From: Panorpa germanica
Taxonomy: Eukaryota > Arthropoda > Insecta > Mecoptera > Panorpidae
Length of the DNA stretch: 64,000 nt
Assembly (NCBI GenBank): GCA_963678705.1
Contig: OY783212.1
Location: 14,136,001 to 14,200,000, forward strand
Reading direction: 5' to 3'
Shown: piece by piece, positions 54,049 to 64,000 of the stretch
Position numbering within the stretch: position 1 is the first letter of the stretch
Layout of the letters: each line of letters begins with the position of its first letter
The notes under the pieces: generated by a model
Database searches by the model: none
Told to the model about the DNA's origin: nothing
Seen by the model: only the letters and a program-made list of their open reading frames with translations
Translations under genes and position numbers: made by a program

Positions 54049-57000
54049 CCACTGCCTTCCACTTTTCTAGCCTAAAGTTTAACTTACTTCATGCGGAGTG
54101 TGTTCTTCTTATACTCGTATTTAACACCGTTGCTGTGTCGAATGATTGATATAACCAAACTTAAAATAATAAAAATCCAAATTACAAAACTAATATATAA
54201 TTTCCTAGAACATAAATTGAATAATTTGGTACCTAAGTGAAAACACAGTGTAAAGTACAAGTTGCTTTTATTTTATTCCATTTGTCGAGTTAGTCAGATA
54301 TTATGGCGACATGGTAAAATCAAAAGAAAAAAATAGAAAACTCTATAACAAAAACTTGGCAAAGCTCCCGAAACATATCTCAATAGAAATGTTGTTGTAT
54401 ACTACTATGTAAAGTAGTGGATTAGACGAGCCCACTGCCATCTACAGAGCATAACCTAAATAACTTTGTTTTTTTTTATATAAGAAGAAAAAGTACAAAG
54501 AAAGAAAAACAATCAAATGTTCATGAACTTTTTATGAAAGTACGAGTATACAAAGATTTGCATTTAAATCTATGAACAATGATGTTATTTTTGAACGGAG
54601 TGTTCATTTTGTAATTCAGATTTAAATGTAATTTAAATATAAACTTTTGCATTTACTTTAAATTAATTCTTCAGGAAAAACAACATTTTCTTACTGAACT
54701 TTAATTCATTGAAAACAATGATCAAAATAGCGAAAAAATTGTCATGATGCGATTTCAGAACTAGTGCTATAGTTTCGGGTATGAGTGTTGTTAATTTCAT
54801 TGATTATACGTTTAATAAATGTATATTCATTGCTGTAAATTATCTTGCAAAATAGATACAGCCATCTGAGAAAAAAAGATCAAAAGATATTTGCAGGATG
54901 CGATGGCACATGATCCGATCAAGCTATACATGCAGACTTGTTAATAAACTTGCTTTAGAAAGCAACTTGATATTAGATGACCAATTGGTAGCCGATTTTA
55001 GATGATGTCTCAAAATAAATGACACAATAAAACATACGTTTCCTTCCCGCTTCCACTCCCGTCCATGTTTAAATGATAAATTTTTGCGAAAATCAGATAA
55101 TTTTATAAATAAAAAATATTTTTTTTATAAATTTTATAAGATTAATGGTAGCTATATCTCTCCTTAACATTTTCACAGAGACCCGAACAAATTTCTACTA
55201 TAATAGTTTCAAAGTATTGAGAGCATTTAACGGATAATATTCCGTTATCTCAAGAGAATAACACTTTCATATAATATTATAAGGCAACATAACAAAACAA
55301 GTTCTTCATTGATTTTTTTATGTTGTCAGTGACGTCATAATCTTAGCTGTAAAAGATTTCCTCTTGAATTCACCTCAGCATTTAGAATCACAATCCATAA
55401 AAAAAGGAATATTATTATAATATAAAACAATATTAACTATTTTTCATATTTTTTGTTTTCGATGTTGGTGGATCGTTCCGAATAATTTTCATATATTTTA
55501 TAGCCGTGCTTTATGGAGTCTGCTGTTTCTGACTGGTTTGATTTTGCTTCAGTTTTTATAGCTAAAGAGTTATATACAAGAGGGTATGGTACGTACAAGT
55601 AAATGGGCTCCTGTATATATTCAATACTATTTACAAAAACTTTACTTCTTTTCAATCGTGGTAAAAATATATTTTGAAAATATATTATCTGCTCTTTAAA
55701 GTTTCACCTTTTATATCGTTATTTACCGATGTTTTACGTTATCTAAACCATTGTTTTTATACGTTCTTAAAGATAAGTTGAATGGTTTAACTAAAATGTC
55801 TTACTTATTCTTTATAGAACACTGGTTAACAGCGTGCTCGATGGTCCATAAGTGTAGATTTTATACTAGAGAAAGCTGCAAGACGAAATGAATGGTTTCA
55901 TATGAATCACATCAACTTTTTTGCTTAAGATGTGACGATGGTAAAATATTGGAAGTAGTAAAACATTTTATATGTAACATACCTGCTAAAAACAGTTTTT
56001 CTAGCAAATATTCTTATCATTTTTATTAGTATAAATAATCTTATACAAAATGTGTTCATTATTTAAGAAAACTCAATTCAGATGAATCATAATCTAATGT
56101 AAATGTAACATGAATCTTTAATACAACAATACTGATGCTAAGACAAGTTTTTGTATTAAATATTAATAAATCATTTTTAGTGCGAACTACACTGGTACCA
56201 ACCTAAGCAATGGAGATAGTTTTATGTTTAATACAGTAATGTTATAAAGGGTTATCTTCAGTTTAGTAATTAATAATATAATATTGTGCTGTTGTCTGCA
56301 GTTAACATTAACAATAGGCAACACCTTCAGCTTGTTCCCGCTTCATTGTAATGAGGTTGAATGGAAGGAAGTGGGAAAGGGAGTTGGAAGGTAGAGAGGG
56401 ATAGATGAAGTAGACGTAGAGGAAATAGGCAGCTATATCTTATTTTAATCTTATTAATTTAAACATAATAAACATAACAACATTTTACTGCTTAAACATT
56501 GTGGTTCACATAAATTGTACTTTCGTTGCCATGCATTATTTATAATAATGCTTCATTATGATTTTAATAGCCTGCAGCATAACTCAAATTATTTACAAAT
56601 TTTGGTAAACTAGTGGTAAACTTCAAGGTAGTATTCAAGATACTATTTAGTAAAACTAGTTGTATATCTTAAGAGAAGTGTTGTATTTATTTACTTTAAA
56701 TGCCTAGTCCACTATATCGTCTCTCTTTCTAATAATTTCTAATCTCACATTACTTTACTTAATATTTACATAACATTCAGGCGCTGCATTTGGTAAGATA
56801 TTATGTCAAATATAACGAGAGTACATCTATAGAGGAGATTCTCTGAAAAACTTTAGCAGTTCAAAAGGAGCTTATATCTCACAAACTATATATGATAATC
56901 TATTGATTGCAACTTTGTTGGATGGAGTTATTATGTGCGTATCTTAAAACTGAAATTCAGCAATTCAACTTCGTTTTATTTTCTACCAATAACACAGAAC

Positions 57001-59831
57001 CGGATATTAAACTGTTGTGGCTCCACTTACTTCACATAATTTTTTTAATTTTCATGTGTTTTTTGACATAAACTTAATGTAATATCTATATAACTAAGTA
57101 GTTAGTTATATATTTAGTTAATATAACAATTTAGTTACCAATTTGTTGCTTAAATTAGCTCGTAGCACACTAGTATTACAATTTCTATGTAAGCTTAGAA
57201 TATAGCCTTAGAATTACCTTATATCAATCTAACAAACTTGAACCTGCAGTGCAATACAATTTTATACGTCAGTAGTTTTACTTAATTCGCATCAAAACGT
57301 TAAAGAACCAACTGAAATACACCTTTATCATTTCATCTTAATTACAAGACAGTGATGACGTGCGCAAAGAGAACAATTCAGAGTTTTTCGAACTAAAGAT
57401 ACACTTATAGAAAAGCACTAATTCTAGGGTTCAGTGTTCTCATCAATGCCACTCGTTCTAAGAGTTTTAATACTTTTAAAACAGTGCTACTATATTTCTT
57501 ACAATAGAAAATATGTAACAAAATAATTATTCAATTTTTCATAAATTTTTGACATATTTTTTGTGTGAGAATATTTCAGTAACCTTTCTTTTGAATACGC
57601 GCCCTTTAGCTCTGTCCCTTAACTAAAGTTTGAAATTAAATCTACGTAATTAAGTAGATGAAACAATACATCATTTTTCATTACACAGATACGTAATTAT
57701 TGTGGATAGGAGGAGAGTGTACAAGAAGTATAGTATAGTGCGCAAAACATTAATCTCTCTAGACATAATCTCCCACCACGAATTATACCATCCAGAACAA
57801 CCTTAACCCAGATAGAGATGAAAATGTATATAACTCGCACTCATAGATTCTGCTATACTTCACTTTAAATAGATATTTCCATTCAAAATGTTGAAATATT
57901 ATTGGAAGTTCACCAAATGGCAAATGTATACGGATGCGAATATGGCAACACTGCATCCATTGGTGATTGAATCTACAAATATATTCCGATGAAAAGTATA
58001 GTGGTTTAGAAAATACATGCATGGAATGAAAACGTATGTGTTTATTATTCAAACAACAGCACGGGATTAAATTTGGTATAAATGCAAAGTCAGTTTACAT
58101 TTAGATCATTTTAATAAATTAAATTCCAATCTTAGCAAATAATTTTTTTTGAGAGAAGGTAAGAAGAACATCAGAAATATAACTTAACTTAAAAGACAAA
58201 AATTTTAAGAAGTTCATTAATTGTGTAGTAGCATCATGTTTGAATTTCTGTTGTATAAATTTATTGCAATTACTTGAAATATCTCATTCAAGCTATCATT
58301 ATATTGAAAATATAATCATCGAATACATCACAATTATCTTAACTCTCACAAGGGCATTATGACCATGTCATGATTAACCTGTAAACTCGTAATAATGATA
58401 CCATGCCAAACAATTACTGTAGTCATTGTTGAATTCAAACAATAAACGTTAAATGTATCGATTTTAAAGCCTGTTCATTATATTTGATGAACACCCTCTT
58501 TAAAACGATGTTTGTAGAATACCAAAATAACTTTGCAGCAGCTAAATAGATTACAGTAGAAATAGATTTATATTTGCAAAAAAGGACAATAAATTCATTA
58601 ACAAATACATATTTGTTAATAGATTTTAATTTGTTTTTAATTTAAATCTATTTAGTTTACTAATCCTACTATTTTCGTTCTGTTACTAATTATTTACATT
58701 ATATATTTAAACAAAAATAAATATATTAGATATATAATATATCTGATAATATGAGCAATAAGCAACAGGATTAGTATTAACTTAAGTAACTTAAAGACTT
58801 CATTTTTAATGTGTTATGTAAGTTTATATTATAAAACTAAAGAAAATATTAACGCATTGATCTTTTTTAATTGCAATAATTACTACCTTTACCACGTCAG
58901 AGCCGTATTAGCATTAGGGTCCTTGAAAAGAAAAACAGTTGTATACCAGGTAAAATTGTTAAAGTAACAGGTAACTTTTCTTATGCTAAATAAACCTAAA
59001 GTAAGTGTGTTTAGCGGATTTACATGTAAGAAATCTAAGCAACTCAATATTAAGTTCTTTACTGTGTTAAAAAGAACACATTTTGACATCTGCATCACTT
59101 TTAGTATCAAGTAATGCTCCCATTGAAATATTTAGGCATAGTTGGCACATGCTGTGCTCTTTAAAAATAAAGTGAGAGGAAAAGCTCATTAAATGCAAGT
59201 ATAATTTTCTAGTAATATAACATCTATCCATTCTATATATTAGAAAACACTAAAACAAAGATTTAATGGCGGTTGGTTGCCTTGTTGCCGACCCAGAATT
59301 GAAGCTGAGATCATCAACAGTCTATCATGAAATATGATATGGATACGATTTACTCGTATGAAGTATACTCGTATAATAGGGTGCGTATTATAAGATAAGA
59401 ATCGATTGATACATTTTCACAGTGTGTTTTGAGATATTGTCCTCTGTAGTCCATGATCTACAATCTACACTCTACTCGACTCAGCTCAGATAGGCTGAAC
59501 GGATAATGAGACCAGGATAGCGGAATGATGAGCACGATGAGGTTTCAAATGATAATAGCTGGCTTGTTCGGCCCATCCGTCCACCCGTTCACTCACCCAC
59601 CTATTCGTACTAGACTAGTGCTGAGCAGAAACTATCGATGGTAGATAAATATTAGTATTTGACCGTTATTATCATTTCTATATCTAAAATGATATATTGG
59701 TTTTTGTAAATTAGATTCATTTAATACATAGACACATATATTAATATTTATGAATATTAAGGCAATATTAGGTTTCTTTTTATTTGAATTAAATCAAATT
59801 GTTGTTGGCACTTTAAGTAAGAAGCGTATTT

Positions 59832-59853
59832 AGCCTCAAGCGGGAATGAGGCT
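59832..59853. repeat. 7-bp-stem hairpin
   Basis: The arms AGCCTCA and TGAGGCT flank AGCGGGAA. It is followed by a 61-codon ORF without recognisable features. Confidence 0.75.
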
Positions 59854-61779
59854 TAAACCTATCTTAAATTACCCTATTTTTAGCTCTAACGCGAAATCAG
59901 TTGTATCCAATTACAAACAGTTTGAGGCGCAAGCTCCTTTTTGGTGCGGGCTTATCGGTTGTAATCTTAAAACCAACTGTTTTTCAACTCCTAGTACACA
60001 AAGTAACTTTCTTTTAAATAGAGCATCATAAAATTTGGAAGGCAACTCTTCTTTTGCAACTAATAAACAAAAAAATAATTATCTAAAATTTTTAATAATT
60101 TACAATAATTTCTTAGTTTTTTTTTAATAGTCTGAGGCGATTTCTACTTATGGTTCATTAGGTTTATTTCGATTAGAAACCCGGAAGACTTTTTTTGTAT
60201 GTTTTCTTAATTATCTTAAAGTACGTCCTTTAAAATTAAACTTTTGTTAGGTTCGTTAGCTGGGTTATTATCATATATTTAATGCTATATATTTTATCGT
60301 AAATATATTTATATAACAATAAGTTTATAAATCAGTCATTGATGTTAAACATCGATATTTAAAATGCTATAGTTCTCATCACTACCATTACCACCAATCC
60401 ACCGACTCTTTTCAATGTGTAGGTTATAACAATATAGGGTGACTCTTAATCACGCAATATATAATGACATCCCCATCATCACATCATCACATCGGGGAAT
60501 ACAACGAGTGTTTTCTATATTGCCAGAAATTCAACCCGGAACCCATAGATTACTGTTTAGAGAGATAACATCAACCAGTTTCATAATTGAATCTGTTACT
60601 AAAAAAGGGATAAGGAGTATTATATTATAAATGTATACAAAATTACTTAATAAAGTCATGTTGAAGTTAGTTATGTGTTAATAATCATTTTAATGAGCGT
60701 AGTCACCGTACGCACCAAAATAATGATAAATATGGATAACCCTATTTTCTGTAATCTTGTCTTAAATAATGGTATTCGATTTCGATCTGTACCAGCGCTG
60801 TATTTTGTGTGTTTAAGTGCATTCATTAGTATTATTGATACATATATGTGAGTCCCTGATACCATAAAGCTATTTAAACAGTTAAAAATTGTCAATGATA
60901 GGACGTAGCATCCTAAATTAACTGACAAGGCCAATGCAGTAAATTAATTCACAAAATGTAAAGATTACTTTTTTATATTTAATATAGGTAATTATTTTTT
61001 ACGACAAAAGCAAGGTACTAGAATGGAATATAAAGTTCTTATATATAGGGCATAATGTGCTTGGTAAATATTAAAAGATATATTTTCAACAATTTTCAGT
61101 TTTAGGAAATCAAACTGATTTTGGGCGTAACATTCTTAAGCAACATACTCGCAACATTGAAACTACACAACTTGACATGTCATATCGAATAATATTCATG
61201 AACTGCTAACTAATTAATGTAATTAATATTGCCTGTAATATTCAAAATCCTTCCCTAATCGGTACTTCCGTAGCACGCGGAGACGCAGCTGTTTCACTAT
61301 CCTTTGTAATAATACAAGCAACCATATTCTAATCTTTGATTTTGACAAACGCACGAGTATGTGTGTGTATGTATATGTATGTATGTACTTCCTATATAGC
61401 ATCTCACATACAAATTAATATTACGGATTGATATTTTGATATCCGTTTGTAATACATTGACAAGTTATATGGTGGCATTTGCTAATACAGAAGGGTTAGT
61501 TTGTTGCAGTGTCAGAGAACCTTTGATAGATATGCCATTACGCGAAATTAGGTAGACATTTGTATAAATGAAGTTCTAACTTAAGTAAAGCCAATTAATA
61601 ACATTTTTTTTCATTTATTAAATTTAATACCACCTCCCAGGCTTCCGCCCATATGTTCTGCTTTGTCCACTTATTCTATCCTTCTTAACTTTTTACATTT
61701 CAATTACATTCATATATAATTATATAAGAACAAGTAAAAAATATAAAAAAAGAACTTATTATATCTCAATTTATCTAAT

Positions 61780-62064
61780 TTACTGTTCAATTTCATCCGC
61801 CGTGAAATTATCTCAAATCGCTTGCTCTAATTCTTCTCTTTCACTTTCTATTATTGTCTCTGCATCCCTTCTTCATCTTACTTCATCATTCTTCAATAGA
61901 ATTTTCCTAGTTTCAAAAATTTCCTTCGCATACTCCTTATAATATCGATACCTAATCTCTTCATTTACTAGATATTCTAGACTTCCAATTTCTCTGACTA
62001 TGTACACTGTACAGTCAATTAATAACAATAAGCAAACTTTTTCTGTGATAACGAGCTGCAGTCG
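61780..62064 (-). pseudogene. Coding-like minus-strand patch with two in-frame stops
   Basis: Read on the minus strand from 62064, the frame stays open for dozens of codons and yields a charged, helix-prone peptide. It contains R-E-I-G-S-L-E-Y-L-V-N-E-E-I-R-Y-R-Y-Y-K-E-Y and, after a TGA at 61873..61875, D-A-E-T-I-I-E-S-E-R-E-E-L-E. A second TGA lies at 61813..61815 and a TAA closes the frame at 61780. A GTAAGA just before the first TGA could be a splice donor, in which case only the first part would be an exon. Protein family not recognised. The + strand is strongly pyrimidine-rich here, and purine-rich antisense DNA can imitate charged coding sequence, so this may be an artefact. Confidence 0.25.
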
Positions 62065-62387
62065 TCAAAAATATAAAGTAGTCTAAGCACTCGGCAGCAA
62101 ACAATATCACCCGCCAATTAATATTCGCCAGTTGATTAGTCCTTTGCAGTTTAACACCTGCGCGAAATGAAACCGTACATCCTTCATGTGGTAGAAAGAG
62201 TTGAATAATATTATTTTTCCATAATATCCAAAGTATTAACGACTTTAAAATATTGGTTACCCCTGAAAAAAGAGTCTCTTATACCATCAGAATATTTTAA
62301 TATACGATCTTTGAAATCGATTTCTTTTGATATCAAAGTATCCTTCCAATGTATATAATGACTGCACAGCTTTCTATGATTTAGCAG

Positions 62388-62666
62388 AAACACCCGCATG
62401 TCATATTTGAAGCCCGTACAAAAGCAAATAAAGGATGCGCCAACTCTGGAAATCTGGAATGGAGGATGGCAAATCGCCGTCAGAAACACATCGGATTTAC
62501 TGATGATTTTCACGCGGGAAGCAGATTTCGAAGAGATGTAAGAGAAGCTACAAAGTACATAGAAACTGCTCTTGTAATAGACAAGGCGATGTTTGAAAAG
62601 CGGAACGGAAGCACTAGAGCGGAAGTAGTACACGATGCAATACAAGTGGCGAATATTGCAGACTTG
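62388..62666 (+). CDS. mmd: mind-meld-like ADAM, propeptide end / protease domain start, exon D
   Basis: This 279-nt, phase 0-0 exon has 93 codons. It opens K-H-P-H-V-I-F-E-A-R-T-K and ends Q-V-A-N-I-A-D-L. The acceptor TTTAGCAG ends at 62387 and the donor GTAAGA starts at 62667. Exon residues 1-20 close the propeptide and include K-G-C-A-N-S-G, whose Cys17 could act as a cysteine-switch-like residue (inference). R-F-R-R at exon residues 46-49 (62523..62534) matches the furin consensus R-x-K/R-R, the expected prodomain cleavage point. The reprolysin-fold domain then begins with K-Y-I-E-T-A-L-V-I-D-K-A-M-F-E-K. N-G-S at residues 73-75 is a glycosylation sequon. The zinc-site motif would lie further 3', outside this window, so catalytic status cannot be judged; ADAM11/22/23 relatives are generally protease-dead. 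An antisense ORF (62211..62645) is a shadow. Confidence 0.96.
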
Positions 62667-64000
62667 GTAAGATCATATTTATTCTCCTATTTCTTTTTTT
62701 TTGGCATTTGTTTAATAAAATGTTTTATTAAATATGTGTGGTTAAACGAATTTACATTTTAAGCACATCGCTATGAATATATTTAAATCTTATTATGCGG
62801 AAGTGACATTTTGCGTACAACGAAATTTGTTAGAAAATATATATATAACTTTGCCTGCGGTCCGATGTTTTGTTGAACAATTTATAACCTTAAACCCTCT
62901 AAACACAAAACGAAAACTCTTATAGTTTACCATATAACATAATATATCTTAGGTTATACGATTATTTCATAAGATGTTTTTACAATGTTGGCGGCAAATT
63001 TAAAAATGAAAGCCTACATATTTTCTGCAGACATTAAAAAAGATTGCCTGTATAAATTGTAAATCCACTTTAATGTTTCAATTAGATTAGGCTTTCAAAA
63101 TATTTTTTTTTTTACATTTACAAATTTAATTACGCCCATGTCAAGTTTAATGTTTGAAAAACATATTTCATACCTGTTTATTTTTCTCGATCGCTGTATT
63201 TTGTTTAATTATTTTGAATATTAATTTTATAAGGATCGATTTCTTTGAAACCCACTATTCATTACATGTAATATTCATAATCTTTGTACTCGTATATACA
63301 AAGTTTATTTAGTCATGCTATTTTCTTTAAAATCCATTTCTTGTAAGAAGCATAAAAACTCCGTTTGTGCGGATTATTTAATTTAAGGCACGCTTTTTTT
63401 TTCATTTAATAAATAAAAGAATATTTTATGTTAGAAGCGTTCACGAATTGTCCAAGATAAATTTTGTTTTTTTTTTACAAACGAAGTTAATTTTTTGTAC
63501 TTTTACAAAAAGTAAAAATGCTTTAAGATAAAAAGTAACTTCTTAAAATAATGTAAATACCCGTAAGAGTTCATTACTATTATTATATTTGTAAAAAAAG
63601 AATATTTAAATGTGAATTAAATGTTGTTTCATCTAAGCATTGATATATATGAATTAGGAACATTTAACTTAAACGTATATTTAATCATTTTATTCTTGGG
63701 AGTACTTAGAGATATTTTGAATTCAGTTATACATACTTCTTGCAGTTACATTTCTTGTTTTTGTATGAAATGATTATTTAATGCATAATTTATTCAAATA
63801 CACAGAACGTTGTATTTTTTTCAAAATGATCACAGCTATTAAATATGTAAATGTATAAAAACATGCACTGGCCTTCAGAATCTTAATTAATCAGAAAACA
63901 TCCCCCAGTTTTAACGCGTGCATTTGTGACGCTTCGTTGATTTGACTCCACTCAGAATCAGGGTGCTAAACCGTTAAACATAATAAAGATTCCAATTAAA
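62667..64000 (+). other. Start of the next ADAM intron, runs off the window
   Basis: The intron begins with GTAAGA after the codon for Leu. I looked for an exon resuming the protease-like domain, which in this family continues with an aromatic residue and then a conserved beta-strand segment. None is present before 64000, so the intron is longer than 1.3 kb. Contents are AT-rich with poly-T runs and one TACTCGTA at 63287. Confidence 0.8.

Larger units (their letters stand above)
49039..62387 (+). other. 13.3-kb intron of the mind-meld-like ADAM gene
   Basis: The intron runs from GTGAGT at 49039 to the AG at 62386-62387, with phase 0 on both sides. It carries a hAT-type MITE (53674..54048), hairpin-forming sequence at 59832..59853, and a minus-strand coding-like patch with two stops at 61780..62064. 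Most of the rest, including 49.1-53.6 kb and 54.1-59.2 kb, is plain AT-rich sequence in which I see nothing else. Confidence 0.85.

Noticed and set aside
62211..62645. 144-codon minus-strand ORF, the longest in the window
   Set aside because: It is antisense to the well-supported ADAM exon at 62388..62666 and its peptide has no recognisable features; it is open because the sense strand is coding.

Overview
The window is AT-rich (roughly 28% G+C by eye) eukaryotic DNA, almost certainly from an arthropod nuclear genome. It has very long introns with canonical GT-AG splice sites, short exons of an insect-type ADAM gene, small microsatellites, and relics of DNA transposons. There are no prokaryotic operons, ribosome binding sites or dense ORFs. 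The exact order is not decidable from this sequence. An AT-rich insect with expanded introns, for example a hemipteran, would fit.

The one securely identified gene is on the + strand and spans at least 20248 to beyond the right edge. It is a mind-meld-like ADAM (reprolysin-fold, ADAM11/22/23-type family). Four consecutive coding exons can be read: 20248..20327, 45566..45635, 48892..49038 and 62388..62666. They join in phase into 576 nt, or 192 codons with no stop. They encode most of the M12B propeptide, a furin-type R-F-R-R site, and the first part of the metalloprotease-like domain. The introns between them are about 25.2 kb, 3.3 kb and 13.3 kb. The 5' exons (signal peptide, start of propeptide) were not found in positions 1 to 20247. 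The 3' exons (rest of the protease-like domain, disintegrin, Cys-rich, EGF, transmembrane) lie beyond 64000. Most long ORFs in the window are chance or shadow ORFs.

The remainder is intronic or upstream DNA. It holds two small hAT-type non-autonomous elements, at 5078..5346 with a perfect 8-bp target duplication and at 53674..54048 with a 7/8 target duplication. A third MITE lies at 45908..46047 and a mariner-like terminus near 29611. There are several microsatellites and hairpins, and candidate enhancer-like clusters at about 37.3-37.4 kb and 40.3-40.75 kb. A few unusually G+C-rich, coding-like patches cannot be named (4139..4354, 4634..4727, 26038..26173 minus, 61780..62064 minus).

The most unexpected signal is word composition. 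The near-palindromic octamer TACTCGTA/TACGAGTA occurs 23 times on the two strands, against about 2 expected from base composition. The CRE palindrome TGACGTCA occurs 6 times, against about 0.4 expected.
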